Shown here one piece after another: positions 34,968-44,095 of a stretch of DNA of 64,000 nt. Position numbers and translations under genes: made by a program. The notes beneath the pieces were generated by a model that searched no databases, was not told where the DNA came from, and was given only the letters and a program-made list of their open reading frames with translations. The stretch's first letter is position 1, and every line of letters begins with the position of its first letter. This stretch comes from Cupriavidus consociatus (lineage in GTDB: Bacteria > Pseudomonadota > Gammaproteobacteria > Burkholderiales > Burkholderiaceae): contig NZ_JAGIQA010000015.1 of assembly GCF_017814975.1 (NCBI RefSeq), positions 62,001 through 126,000 on the forward strand. Direction: 5' to 3'.

Positions 34968-35930
34968 ATGAAACACTTCATCATCAAAGTGGGGGTGGGT
35001 GCCCTCATCTCCTGCAGCGCCCACGCTCAGCAAGCGTATCCCGACCATCCCGTTCGTCTTATTGTCGGCTTCGCTGCTGGCGGCAGCACCGACCTGGTTG
35101 CCCGGATTGTCGCCAACAGAATGAGCGCGCTTCTGGGGCAGTCCGTAGTCGTGGAGAACCGCGCTGGCGCCGGCGGAACCATCGCGACCGACGCAGTGGC
35201 AAAGTCGAAGCCGGACGGCTATACCCTCCTTTTCGGTACCAGCTCCCACGCCATTAACGCTTCGTTGTATAAGCGACTGCCCTACGACTCAAACGATGTT
35301 GTCCCCATATCGATTGTCGCGTCGGTACCGATGGTGCTTGCCGTGAATCCGTCGGTGAAGGCGAATACGGCCAAGGAGTTCGTCGACGATATCAAGAAGA
35401 ACCCGGCGAAGTACACATACGGGTCAGCCGGCAAGGGGAGTGCAGTACATATGGCCGTGGAGCTCCTTGCCTACCAGGAGAAGCTGCAAGTAACCCATGT
35501 TCCGTTCCGCGGCGCTAGCCAGGCGATTCAATCGGTGATTTCAGGCGATATCCCGTTTATTACTGACGCCGTATCGACGGCCGCACCGATGGTTCAGGCG
35601 GGCAAGCTGAAGGCCCTCGCTGTCACTACATCCACGCGTTCGTCGGTGCTTCCCAATGTGCCGACGATGAAGGAAGCGGGCTTCCCGTCCTATGAGAGCT
35701 CCATCTGGAACATGGTAATGGTGCCAAAAGGGACCCCCGCGCCGGTCATCGAGAAGCTGAGCGTGACCCTGCTCGCGACAGTGAAGGACCCCGACGTGCA
35801 GCAGCGTATGCAGAAGATTGGTGTTGAACCTGTTCTGGACTCCACCCCCGACAAGGCTGCTACTTTCGTTAAAGCGGAAACTCGCCGTTGGGCAGAAGTC
35901 ATCAAGGCGGGTAACATCCAACCAGAATGA
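34968..35930 (+). CDS. TctC/Bug-family periplasmic solute receptor (Bug C)
   Basis: 320 residues with a short signal peptide ending near AHAQ (residue 21). PVRLIVGFAAGGSTDLVARI, KSKPDGYTLLFGTSSHAINA, VPFRGASQAIQSVISGDIPF and VPTMKEAGFPSYES are the usual Bug landmarks. It has its own promoter region after the terminator of Bug B, and a hairpin separates it from the convergent LysR gene LTTR 4, which may regulate it. Confidence 0.92.
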   Translation: MKHFIIKVGVGALISCSAHAQQAYPDHPVRLIVGFAAGGSTDLVARIVANRMSALLGQSVVVENRAGAGGTIATDAVAKSKPDGYTLLFGTSSHAINASLYKRLPYDSNDVVPISIVASVPMVLAVNPSVKANTAKEFVDDIKKNPAKYTYGSAGKGSAVHMAVELLAYQEKLQVTHVPFRGASQAIQSVISGDIPFITDAVSTAAPMVQAGKLKALAVTTSTRSSVLPNVPTMKEAGFPSYESSIWNMVMVPKGTPAPVIEKLSVTLLATVKDPDVQQRMQKIGVEPVLDSTPDKAATFVKAETRRWAEVIKAGNIQPE

Positions 35931-35936
35931 GCTGGG

Positions 35937-35974
35937 CGCCAGACCCCCTCTCTCTGTATATTGAGGGGCCTGGT
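35937..35974. terminator. Bidirectional hairpin between convergent Bug C and LTTR 4
   Basis: GCCAGACCCCCTC and GAGGGGCCTGG form an imperfect stem (6 perfect base pairs CCCCTC/GAGGGG plus CCAG/CTGG with a bulge) in the 45 bases between two convergent stop codons. There is no long T run. Confidence 0.55.
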
Positions 35975-35975
35975 G

Positions 35976-36902
35976 TTATGCACCAATCCACGTTGCGCCG
36001 GGCCAGGCACCGTCCAGCACCAGCCGACGCATCAACGCGACAAGCTCCCCGGCTACGAAGCTGCTCGCTGGCGACGGGCGTCGACTGCTCGCCTGCGCGA
36101 TGACGATTCGACGGGAGAGGTTCGGCGAAACGATTGGCGCACCTGCGAGGGTGCCTGCCTCAAGTTCTTCGGATACAGCCGAACTCGGTAACACCGTAAA
36201 TCCGAATCCCTGCGCAACCAGGGCCTTCTGAACGCTGAGCGCATTCGTCTCCATGGCCACCATTGGCGTGATGCCTGCCACCGCGCAAGCATGCTCGACG
36301 ACGCCGCGCAAGCCGTGATGAGCGTTGGGCAGCACAAGTGGGATGTCCTTCAGGCTTCCAACGGTTTCCTCCTCGCCTTTCAACGACCCAGGTGCGCCGA
36401 TAAGGTAGAGCTGCTCATCCAGCAGGGCTTCGACGGCCAGGTTGGAAGACACCTTGGTGTCGTAGAGGAGCGCGACTTCGACGTCGCCGGCTTCGAGCCA
36501 TTCCAATACGTTGCCGGCATACCCGGCGTTGATGCGGACCACGAGTTGCGGATGCTTTGCCTTGACCGCCGACACCAGTTCGGTTGCGAGCAGCTCGCAG
36601 GTGCTGGGCAATAGCCCAATTGCTGCGGTGCCGGAAAGCTCGCGACTAGCGGGCTTGATTTGCGCCTTGGCACGGTCCAGTTCCTGGATAGCCCGCCGAC
36701 CGTACTCAACCATCGTGCGACCGGCGTCGGTGAGCACCATGCCGTGCCGTTCCCGTTCGAATAGCTCAACGCCCAGTTCTTCCTCGAGCAGACGCACGTG
36801 CCGCGAGACCGCAGGCTGGACGATACGCAAGAGGTCCGCCGCCTTGGTGGCGCTACCGGTTTCAGCAATCGCCAGAAGGGCGCGCAGTTGCTTGATGTCC
36901 AT
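35976..36902 (-). CDS. LysR-family transcriptional regulator (LTTR 4)
   Basis: 308 residues. HTH: QLRALLAIAETGSATKAADL and QPAVSRHVRLLEEELGVELF; effector domain from about residue 90 (GTAAIGLLPSTCELLATEL). It lies between Bug C and the divergent TPP decarboxylase/aldehyde dehydrogenase operon. A 10-base sequence shared by both target promoters supports joint control (see findings). Confidence 0.92.
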   Translation of the reverse strand: MDIKQLRALLAIAETGSATKAADLLRIVQPAVSRHVRLLEEELGVELFERERHGMVLTDAGRTMVEYGRRAIQELDRAKAQIKPASRELSGTAAIGLLPSTCELLATELVSAVKAKHPQLVVRINAGYAGNVLEWLEAGDVEVALLYDTKVSSNLAVEALLDEQLYLIGAPGSLKGEEETVGSLKDIPLVLPNAHHGLRGVVEHACAVAGITPMVAMETNALSVQKALVAQGFGFTVLPSSAVSEELEAGTLAGAPIVSPNLSRRIVIAQASSRRPSPASSFVAGELVALMRRLVLDGAWPGATWIGA

Positions 36903-36920
36903 ATGGTCTGCCTGCTGTGG

Positions 36921-36970
36921 GTTCTATTCAGAATCGTGATGCTGACATCAAATAATTCTATTTCATGATG
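36921..36970. promoter_or_regulatory. Divergent promoter LTTR 4 / TPP decarboxylase with repeated TTCTATT
   Basis: AT-rich region with two direct copies of TTCTATT (about 36922-36928 and 36956-36962) and outer arms CATCA (36946-36950) and TGATG (36966-36970). The sequence ATTCTATTTC at 36955-36964 also occurs at 34880-34889 upstream of Bug C. Confidence 0.35.
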
Positions 36971-37030
36971 GGATACCAACAAAACTATGATAGCAGCGTT
37001 GTCCCCACTTCGTGTACCCACCTGCCTACT

Positions 37031-37564
37031 ATGACCAGTCCCAGCTCCGAGCCGCTCGCGTGGCAAGAGGCCATCTTCCAGGCCTTCAAGGAAAACAACG
37101 TTCAACAGATGGCCTACGTGCCGGACGCCGGCCACTCGCACGTCATCAAGCGCGCCAAGGCCGACTCCGAAATTCGGGATATCGTGCTTACCACCGAGGA
37201 GGAAGGTGTGGCGCTCGTCAGCGGTGCCTGGCTGGGCGGTCAGCGGGCAGTTCTGCTGATGCAAAGCAGCGGTGTAGGCAACTGCGTGAACATGTTCTCG
37301 CTGCTCGACAGCTGCCGTTTCCCGTTCTTCACGCTCGTGACGATGCGCGGGGAGTATGCCGAGTTCAATCCGTGGCAGAACCCGATGGGTCTGGCCACCG
37401 AAAAGGCTCTCGAGCTGATGGGCATCACGGTCTATCGCGTGAACTCGCCGGAAGAAGCCGCAGAAATCGTTGATGCGGGCCTGGTCTCGGCCTTCGACGC
37501 TGGCAATCGTGTTGCCGTCCTTCTGTCCCAGAGCCTGATTGGCCGCAAAAAGTGGATGCGCTGA
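37031..37564 (+). CDS. TPP-dependent decarboxylase, alpha (PYR-domain) subunit, sulfopyruvate/phosphonopyruvate decarboxylase type
   Basis: 177 residues, the pyrimidine-binding half of a two-subunit thiamine diphosphate enzyme, like ComD of sulfopyruvate decarboxylase. The key glutamate lies in TTEEEGVALVSGAWLGG near residue 58, followed by VLLMQSSGVGNCVNMFSLLD, a conserved ComD-like segment. The ATG at 37031 is chosen; the frame before it is not family-like. The PP-domain subunit follows after 3 bases. Together they decarboxylate a 2-oxo acid to an aldehyde; the adjacent aldehyde dehydrogenase would oxidise it. Confidence 0.87.
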   Translation: MTSPSSEPLAWQEAIFQAFKENNVQQMAYVPDAGHSHVIKRAKADSEIRDIVLTTEEEGVALVSGAWLGGQRAVLLMQSSGVGNCVNMFSLLDSCRFPFFTLVTMRGEYAEFNPWQNPMGLATEKALELMGITVYRVNSPEEAAEIVDAGLVSAFDAGNRVAVLLSQSLIGRKKWMR

Positions 37565-37567
37565 GCT

Positions 37568-38164
37568 ATGACTACCTCGACCTCAAAGAACGGCATTGAC
37601 CGCCGCAAATTTGTTGCTGAACTCCTGAAGCAGTTTCCTGATGCACTCGTCGTGACGGGTCTCGGTTCGCCTGCGTACGACGTCTTCGCAGCTGGCGACC
37701 GACCGGGCAATTTCTACCTGTGGGGCGCGATGGGTGGTTCCACGTCACTGGCTCTCGGCCTGGCTATCGCGCAGCCGGAAAAGACCGTGATTGTCATCAC
37801 GGGTGACGGTGAGCAACTGATGGGTATCGGCAGCCTGGCTACGGCGGCCGCGCAGCATCCTCAGAACCTGTCTATCGTGATTCTGGATAACGGTCACTTC
37901 GGTGAAACGGGCATGCAGCAGAGCCACACCAGTTTGGGCACCAATCTCGCTCAGGTGGCCAAAGCGGTTGGTGTGCCGACAACACTCGAGATTTCGGACA
38001 TCGGGGAGCTGGGTTCCCTGGTCAGCGAAATCAGGAAGCGTGATGGCATGACCGTCGCCCAGGTCTACATTTCGACCGAAGAGCCGCAGCGTGCTCTGCC
38101 GTCGCGTGATGGCGTCTATGTGAAGAACCGTTTCCGCCAGCATCTCGGATTCTCACCCTTCTAA
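37568..38164 (+). CDS. TPP-dependent decarboxylase, beta (PP-domain) subunit
   Basis: 198 residues, the diphosphate-binding half (ComE-like). GDGEQLMGIGSLATAAAQHP near residue 78 to the LDN at about residue 107 is the G-D-G-(x25-30)-N motif that binds magnesium and thiamine diphosphate. MGGSTSLALGLAIAQPEKTV and HFGETGMQQSHTS are typical of sulfopyruvate and phosphonopyruvate decarboxylases. The substrate is not fixed by the sequence; no sulfonate or phosphonate genes are nearby, so another 3-substituted pyruvate is possible. Confidence 0.88.
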   Translation: MTTSTSKNGIDRRKFVAELLKQFPDALVVTGLGSPAYDVFAAGDRPGNFYLWGAMGGSTSLALGLAIAQPEKTVIVITGDGEQLMGIGSLATAAAQHPQNLSIVILDNGHFGETGMQQSHTSLGTNLAQVAKAVGVPTTLEISDIGELGSLVSEIRKRDGMTVAQVYISTEEPQRALPSRDGVYVKNRFRQHLGFSPF

Positions 38165-38193
38165 GCATCCAAACCAAGGGGAAGCAAAGCGCC

Positions 38194-39660
38194 ATGGAGC
38201 AGTATCCAATGTTCATCGACGGGGCCTTCGACGAAGCAGCCGACGGCCGTTGGTTTGAAACCCACAACCCGTACACCGGCAAGCCGTGGGCTCAAGTGGC
38301 TCGTGGCAGTGAGGCTGATGTCGACCGAGCAGTGAAGGCCGCTGACCGAGCCTTTCGGTCGGGGCCCTGGGCTGACATGACTGCTACGCAGCGTGGCGCT
38401 TTGCTGCGAAACCTCGGTGACCTTATCGCGGAAAATGCCACCCGCCTCGCCGAGTTCGAAGTGCGGGACAACGGCAAGCTGCTGGCAGAGATGGGAGCCC
38501 AACTAAAGTACCTGCCGCAATGGTTCTACTACTTCGGCGGCTTGGCCGACAAGATTGAAGGGTCGGTCATCCCGTTGGACAAGAAAGGCTATTTCAATTA
38601 CACGCGCAAGGAGCCGCTGGGCGTAGTCGCGGCCATCACGCCGTGGAACTCTCCGCTGATGCTATTGGCCTGGAAGATTGCTCCGGCCCTGGCTGCGGGA
38701 TGCACGGTCGTCGTTAAGCCATCGGAGTTCACCTCAGTTTCTACGCTGGAGCTGGCTGCGCTGTTCGAGGATGCCGGATTTCCGCCAGGCGTGTTCAACG
38801 TGGTGACGGGATTTGGTGGCGAGGTCGGCTCGCAGCTCGTAATGCACCCGCTTGTGAAGAAAGTCACGTTCACTGGCTCGGACGCAACGGGCCGGGTCAT
38901 CAACCAGCAATGCGCTGCGCAATTCAAGCATGTGAGCCTTGAGCTGGGCGGCAAGTCGCCGAACATCGTCTTCAACGATGCCTATCTAGACGATGCCGTC
39001 AATGGTGCAGTCTCTGGTATCTTCGCAGCCAGTGGTCAAACGTGTATCGCGGGTTCGCGTCTGCTGCTGCAGGAAGACATCCACGATGCTTTCGTGGCGA
39101 AGCTACTCGCCTTGGCGGGGACGGCAAAGCTCGGCAATCCCATGGATTCCACTACCCAGGTCGGTCCCATCACAACGCCAACACAGTACGAGAAGGTGCT
39201 GTCTTACATCGACATTGCGCAAGCCGAAGGGGCGAAGCTGCTGTTTGGCGGGAAGCCTGCAAGTTGCGGCGGATGGTTCGTGGAGCCAACCATCTTCGCG
39301 AATGTCCAGCCGAAGATGCGGATTGCCCGGGAAGAAGTGTTTGGCCCCGTGCTGTCCATCCTGAAGTTCAAGGATGAAGACGATGCGGTCGCGATTGCCA
39401 ATGACAGTTGCTACGGGCTTGGCGCGGGTGTCTGGACCGGCGACATCGGTCGTGCCTTCCGGATGTCCGAGCGTATCCAGGCGGGTACGGTCTGGGTCAA
39501 CACATATCGCGCCGTGAGCTTCATGTCACCGTTCGGCGGTTACAAGGACTCTGGCCTCGGCCGAGAGAATGGCATGTCTGCCATCGAATCGTATGTGCAG
39601 ACCAAGAGCGTGTGGGTGAACACCGGTGCCCCGACGGGGAATCCGTTCACCATTCGTTAA
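38194..39660 (+). CDS. NAD(P)-dependent aldehyde dehydrogenase
   Basis: 488 residues of the ALDH superfamily. Cofactor region TPWNSPLMLLAWKIAPALAA near residue 150 and VVKPSEFTS, the NAD loop FTGSDATGR near residue 226, the general base E250 in LELGGKSPN, and the catalytic C284 in SGQTCIAGSR. It starts 29 bases after the TPP beta subunit and is expected to oxidise the aldehyde that the decarboxylase releases. No terminator was seen before the convergent LTTR 5. Confidence 0.93.
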   Translation: MEQYPMFIDGAFDEAADGRWFETHNPYTGKPWAQVARGSEADVDRAVKAADRAFRSGPWADMTATQRGALLRNLGDLIAENATRLAEFEVRDNGKLLAEMGAQLKYLPQWFYYFGGLADKIEGSVIPLDKKGYFNYTRKEPLGVVAAITPWNSPLMLLAWKIAPALAAGCTVVVKPSEFTSVSTLELAALFEDAGFPPGVFNVVTGFGGEVGSQLVMHPLVKKVTFTGSDATGRVINQQCAAQFKHVSLELGGKSPNIVFNDAYLDDAVNGAVSGIFAASGQTCIAGSRLLLQEDIHDAFVAKLLALAGTAKLGNPMDSTTQVGPITTPTQYEKVLSYIDIAQAEGAKLLFGGKPASCGGWFVEPTIFANVQPKMRIAREEVFGPVLSILKFKDEDDAVAIANDSCYGLGAGVWTGDIGRAFRMSERIQAGTVWVNTYRAVSFMSPFGGYKDSGLGRENGMSAIESYVQTKSVWVNTGAPTGNPFTIR

Positions 39661-39863
39661 GCCACGATTTGGCTAACCATCATGCAGCAGTCCGGCAGCG
39701 AAAGCGTCGAGCCGCTGCGCTGCGTGGGGACAAAGACCGGGTTATGCGCAATCGTGCTCGGTGAACAGGTCCGTGTACGGCTCGCTGCCAATCCCGGTCG
39801 TTAGAAGCGGGGTGCTTGCACGCGAAGGATTCACTTTCGGAGACGCCGTTGCGAGCATTAATG

Positions 39864-40781
39864 CTACGGTGCTATCTGGGCGCCGCCAGCAGACTCTGCG
39901 GCTTCAATCAGCGTGTCAATAAGAGCCTTCGCGCAGCTTGGGAGGCCTTCCAGCTCTCGCACAATAACGGCACGCTCTCGCAGCGCCCACGGCTCTGGCA
40001 GTTCGACAATCGCGAGCTTCATCGTTCGGCGATGTCGAAGTGCGGCAGACAGGGGCAGCACACCGACTCCCACACCCGCCTCAATCATCCGGCAAGCAGC
40101 CTCGAAGCTCCTGATCTGGATTCGAATCTGCAACTTGCTTCGCTGGTCGCGTACCAGGTCGGTCAGGAAGGCATGAAGCGTACTGCCCTCGTGGAGGCTG
40201 ACGTGTTCATATTCCAGGGTGTCTTCAAAGCAGACGTTCTTCTTCTTCGTCAGCGGGTGTCCCACTGGCGTAACCAGGATGAGCTTGTCGGTACTGAAGT
40301 GAATCACTTCCAGCCCTTCGGTAGTCATCGGCCCTGAGATGATGCCCAAGTCGGCACTGCCGTCTAGCACGCCGCGAATGATGTCCCGAGTGAGACGCTC
40401 CTGGAGGTCGACGGTCACGGCATGACGCTCGGCCATGAAGCGAGCCAGCACCTCCGGCATGAATTCCGTTACCGCGGTCGTGTTCGCGAAGATTCGAATA
40501 TGGCCGACAGAGTCTTTCGAAAACTCTTCGAACTCGCTTCGCACGTGCTCGAACTGGCGTTCGATGACTCTGGCATGGCGCAATAGGCGCTCACCAGCGG
40601 GCGTGAGGCAGAGTCCTTTGCTCTCCCGGTAGAACAGGCGCGTTCCGAGCTGGTCTTCCAGGGCTTTCAGCCGTGCGCTGGCCGCCGCCGGCGACAGAAA
40701 GGCCTTTTTGGCCCCACGGGACAGGTTCTCTTCCTCGGCTATGCGAGCGAAAAGCCTAAGGTCGGCAAAGTCAAAATGCAT
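39864..40781 (-). CDS. LysR-family transcriptional regulator (LTTR 5)
   Basis: 305 residues. HTH: DLRLFARIAEEENLSRGAKK and SPAAASARLKALEDQLGTRL; effector domain from about residue 90 (VGHIRIFANTTAVTEFMPEV). The ATG at 40781 is chosen over a longer non-conserved frame. It is divergent from the CoA transferase/CitE/MaoC/acyl-CoA dehydrogenase operon and is its likely regulator. It is closely related to LTTR 9 at 60225-61139 (same GHVR-x-W/F-A-N segment and C-terminal R-S-F-E/D pattern). Confidence 0.92.
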   Translation of the reverse strand: MHFDFADLRLFARIAEEENLSRGAKKAFLSPAAASARLKALEDQLGTRLFYRESKGLCLTPAGERLLRHARVIERQFEHVRSEFEEFSKDSVGHIRIFANTTAVTEFMPEVLARFMAERHAVTVDLQERLTRDIIRGVLDGSADLGIISGPMTTEGLEVIHFSTDKLILVTPVGHPLTKKKNVCFEDTLEYEHVSLHEGSTLHAFLTDLVRDQRSKLQIRIQIRSFEAACRMIEAGVGVGVLPLSAALRHRRTMKLAIVELPEPWALRERAVIVRELEGLPSCAKALIDTLIEAAESAGGAQIAP

Positions 40782-40942
40782 CGAAGTTCCTCCGCCCACA
40801 CTGTACCAAGCCGAAACTTGCGGTGCAAAGGGGCTGTCTACGGAGTGCCCCCATCCTCGCATTCGCTACAGGCGAATGACCGCTTCGAAAAACCGAGATT
40901 TACCTATCAGGCTTGCGCTGCCATCCTGCCTCATATCCAACT

Positions 40943-40969
40943 GTTTGTGGCTGCGCCGGCGGCGCAAAC
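40943..40969. promoter_or_regulatory. Candidate LTTR 5 operator
   Basis: GTTTG (40943-40947) and CAAAC (40965-40969) form inverted arms around 17 bases rich in GCGCC/GGCGC, 25 bases before the CoA transferase start. The position suits an LTTR site near the promoter. This is inference. Confidence 0.35.
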
Positions 40970-40993
40970 TTTACCCACCTTCGAAAGGCTGCT

Positions 40994-42172
40994 ATGCGTC
41001 CCCTTGATGGCATCACCGTAGTATCTCTGGAACATGCAATTGCCGCGCCGTTCTGCACCCGCCAACTGGCGGACCTCGGCGCCCGCGTCATCAAGATTGA
41101 ACGTCCGAACGTCGGCGACTTCGCTCGCGGCTACGATGAGCGGGTCGACGGGATGTCATCACACTTCTCCTGGACCAACCGCTCGAAGGAAAGTCTCGCG
41201 CTCGACCTGAAGCACCACGAAGCCCCGGCAATTCTGCAAAAGATTCTGGAGCAAGCCGATGTCCTGGTGCAAAACCTGGCGCCGGGCGCGGCCGACCGCC
41301 TTGGTCTGTCGTACGAGGCGCTCTCGCAGCGCTATCCCGGCATCATCGTTTGCGATATTTCGGGCTATGGCAATGACGGTCCGTATCGCGACAAGAAAGC
41401 CTATGACCTACTGATTCAGGCTGAATCGGGGTTCGTTTCTATCACCGGTACCCCTGACAGTCCGTCCAAAGCCGGTTGCTCGATAGCAGATATCGCCGCT
41501 GGCATGTACGCCTACACCAACATCCTGGCTGCCCTGCTGCAACGCGGCAAGACTGGCAAGGGTTCGCACATTGATGTGTCGATGCTGGAGAGCATGGCTG
41601 AATGGATGGGCTTTCCGCTTTACTATGCCTTCGACGGTGCCACGCCCCCTCCGCGTGCCGGCGCTTCGCACGCGACGATTTTCCCGTATGGTCCGTTCCC
41701 GGCAGGGGACGGTAAAACCGTCATCCTCGGGCTGCAGAATGAACGCGAGTGGGATGCGTTCTGTCGCGTAGTGCTCGAGCAGCCGGAACTGACCAATGAC
41801 GAGCGATTCATCTCGAACTCGTTGCGCAGCAAGAACCGCGCTGAGCTGACCCAACTTATTGTCGACGCATTCGCGCCACTTACCATCGAGCAGGTCGTCG
41901 AGCGACTGGAGCGGGCGCAGATTGCCAACGCTCGTCTCAACGAGATGCGAGACGTATGGAATCATCCGCAGCTGAGAGCTCGTGAGCGCTGGACCTCGGT
42001 CGATTCCCCGGTGGGCGCAATTCCGGCCTTGCTTCCGCCGGGTCTGTCGAATGCCTATGAGCCGCGGATGGACGCTATCCCCGCGCTTGGTGAGCACAGC
42101 GAGAGCATTCTCCGCAACCTTGGCTACATCAGCCAGGACATCGACCGTCTTCGTGCAGAAGGTGCCATCTAG
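40994..42172 (+). CDS. Class III (CaiB/BaiF) CoA transferase
   Basis: 392 residues. The start MRPLDGITVVSLEHAIAAPF with the CTRQLADLGARVIKIERPNVGDFAR region is the CoA-binding hallmark, YDLLIQAESGFVSITG near residue 137 is typical, and the catalytic aspartate is predicted as D166 in SIADIAAGMYA. It transfers CoA from a donor such as succinyl-CoA to a carboxylic acid. The ATG at 40994 is chosen; a longer frame is not family-like. First gene of an operon that would activate a dicarboxylic acid and break it down. Confidence 0.92.
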   Translation: MRPLDGITVVSLEHAIAAPFCTRQLADLGARVIKIERPNVGDFARGYDERVDGMSSHFSWTNRSKESLALDLKHHEAPAILQKILEQADVLVQNLAPGAADRLGLSYEALSQRYPGIIVCDISGYGNDGPYRDKKAYDLLIQAESGFVSITGTPDSPSKAGCSIADIAAGMYAYTNILAALLQRGKTGKGSHIDVSMLESMAEWMGFPLYYAFDGATPPPRAGASHATIFPYGPFPAGDGKTVILGLQNEREWDAFCRVVLEQPELTNDERFISNSLRSKNRAELTQLIVDAFAPLTIEQVVERLERAQIANARLNEMRDVWNHPQLRARERWTSVDSPVGAIPALLPPGLSNAYEPRMDAIPALGEHSESILRNLGYISQDIDRLRAEGAI

Positions 42173-42262
42173 GAAGTCTCTGCTTGGCTCTAAAACGCTT
42201 CGTCTCCTTTGACCTCACAGAGGCGTCGGAGACGTTTTCACTTCCCGACCTCACATTCCTCT

Positions 42263-43078
42263 ATGACCACCTCGACGTCTGCTCGCTCGTATCTTTTCGT
42301 CCCCGGTAATCGCCCGGAACGGTTTGTCAAAGCTCATCAGTCTGGGGCAGACCGAGTCATTCTCGACCTGGAAGATGCTGTGGCGGAGGGCGACAAGGAC
42401 GCCGCCCGCCTGCAGGTGTCGAACTATCTCGGGGCCGGCGGTACCGGTATTGTCCGAATCAATGCCACGAAGGCCCGCTGGCTGGACGACGTCCTGTCGT
42501 GCCGTAAGGCTGGCCTTCAAGGGGTCATCCTGCCGAAGGCGGAAAACCCTGAAATGATTGCGAGAATCGTCAAGCATCTACCGCCTACCGTGAAAGTGCT
42601 TCCGCTAATTGAGACGGCCCGAGGTATGAAATGTCTCGATGAGATGGCTTCGACGGTTGGCGTCGAGCGCCTGATTTTTGGCACTGTCGACTTTCGCACA
42701 GAACTCGGCATTGAAGGTGATGACCAGGAATTGCTGTACTACCGTTCGATGATTGTGCTGGCGTCGAAGGCGGCCGGCATTGCGCCTCCTATCGATGGTG
42801 TGACGGTCGCCATCAACGATGTGGAAGAGGTTCAGCGAGCGTCCGTCCGCGGACGTCGCTTGGGATTCGGTGCGAAGCTCTGTATTCACCCGACTCAGGT
42901 CTCTGAGGTGAACAAGGCGTTCGGCCCGTCCGCCGAACTGATTGCGTGGGCCGAGAAGGTTGTCAGCACTGCGAAGTCCTCGCCAGGCGCCTTCAAGCTG
43001 GACGGGGAGATGGTGGATGCGCCGGTTATTGCTCGCGCGAACGAGCTTCTTCGGCAAGCCAAGGTGACTCTGGCTTAA
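42263..43078 (+). CDS. HpcH/HpaI (CitE-like) CoA-ester lyase
   Basis: 271 residues. SYLFVPGNRPERFVKAHQSG at the start, ILDLEDAVAEGDKDAAR near residue 36 and LPLIETARGMKCLDEM near residue 118 are the CitE/Ccl/Mcl landmarks; the acidic residues in DLEDAV and IET bind magnesium and substrate. Family members cleave citramalyl-CoA, malyl-CoA or beta-methylmalyl-CoA to acetyl- or propionyl-CoA and pyruvate or glyoxylate. The CoA transferase just upstream, the hydratase and the dehydrogenase support a citramalyl-CoA-type lyase. Confidence 0.9.
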   Translation: MTTSTSARSYLFVPGNRPERFVKAHQSGADRVILDLEDAVAEGDKDAARLQVSNYLGAGGTGIVRINATKARWLDDVLSCRKAGLQGVILPKAENPEMIARIVKHLPPTVKVLPLIETARGMKCLDEMASTVGVERLIFGTVDFRTELGIEGDDQELLYYRSMIVLASKAAGIAPPIDGVTVAINDVEEVQRASVRGRRLGFGAKLCIHPTQVSEVNKAFGPSAELIAWAEKVVSTAKSSPGAFKLDGEMVDAPVIARANELLRQAKVTLA

Positions 43079-43223
43079 AGGATTGAGGTGGTCGGAAGCT
43101 CAGCGGGCTCCCAGGCAGACGTTGCTTTCTGTCTGACCGAACGGCGCGTTCCGAACTTTCGAATTTTCGTCTGTGCTTGTCACGTGCATAGTTGAGTCCG
43201 AGCAGTTCTACCAGAGGAAAGCC

Positions 43224-44072
43224 ATGGATGTTGAGCATTTGAAGCAATGGGTCGGAAGGAAGGCGGAAGCCCAAGATGAAATCACTGCGTTCCCGGTTGC
43301 GGCACTTGCGGCGACCCTGGACTACGAAATCCCGGCCGTACGCCGCGGCGAAGCAATCTCTCCTCTCTGGCACTGGCTGTATTTTCTCCCCCTGCATCGC
43401 CGGTCGGAAATTGGCGCGGATGGCCATGCAAGCCGCGGGGGCTTCTTGCCTCCCGTGCCGCTGCCCCGTCGGATGTGGGCGGGTGGACGCCTCCAGTTTC
43501 ATCAGCCTCTTCAGGTTGGCGACCTGGCATGCAAAGTCTCGACCATCCTCGACGTCAACGCAAAGACCGGTCGGAGTGGCTCTCTGGCTTTTGTGACAGT
43601 TGAGCACAAGTACTACGGACCGTCGGGGCTGGCCATCACAGAAGAGCACGACATCGTCTACCGCGGGGCCGCGTCGCCAGATGCACCGGCTACCGAACCC
43701 GTGTCGGCACCAACGGATGAGGAATGGGTCCAGGAAGTGGAAACTGATGCTGTTCTGCTCTTCCGCTTTTCTGCTCTAACCTTCAATGGCCACCGGATTC
43801 ATTACGACAAGCCGTATGTCAGCGACGTCGAGCATTATCCGGACCTTATTGTTCATGGCCCGTTGCAGGCCATGCTGATGCTGGAACTGGTACGTCTGAA
43901 CCTTCCGAACGCTACGGTGAAGTCGTTCTCGTTCCGCGGCGTCCGACCAACCTTCGTGCCACAGCGCATCTCCGTGTGCGGCAAGCGCTCGGAGGACGGC
44001 AAGACTGTCAACCTCTGGATTCGCCATGAGGACGGAGCGCTCGCGATGAGCGCGGCCGCCGAACTGGCATAA
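43224..44072 (+). CDS. MaoC/HTD2-type CoA-ester hydratase (mesaconyl/itaconyl-CoA hydratase type)
   Basis: 282 residues with a double hot-dog layout. PLWHWLYFLPLHRRSEIGAD near residue 51 and PLPRRMWAGGRLQFHQPLQV near residue 78 are typical of the fungal HTD2/bacterial mesaconyl-C4-CoA hydratase group. In the second half FSALTFNGHRIHYDKPYV near residue 185 holds the catalytic His/Asn region. It likely hydrates an unsaturated dicarboxylyl-CoA to citramalyl-CoA for the adjacent lyase. The ATG at 43224 is chosen. Confidence 0.85.
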   Translation: MDVEHLKQWVGRKAEAQDEITAFPVAALAATLDYEIPAVRRGEAISPLWHWLYFLPLHRRSEIGADGHASRGGFLPPVPLPRRMWAGGRLQFHQPLQVGDLACKVSTILDVNAKTGRSGSLAFVTVEHKYYGPSGLAITEEHDIVYRGAASPDAPATEPVSAPTDEEWVQEVETDAVLLFRFSALTFNGHRIHYDKPYVSDVEHYPDLIVHGPLQAMLMLELVRLNLPNATVKSFSFRGVRPTFVPQRISVCGKRSEDGKTVNLWIRHEDGALAMSAAAELA

Positions 44073-44095
44073 CCCTTACATGATTGGAGACCGCT

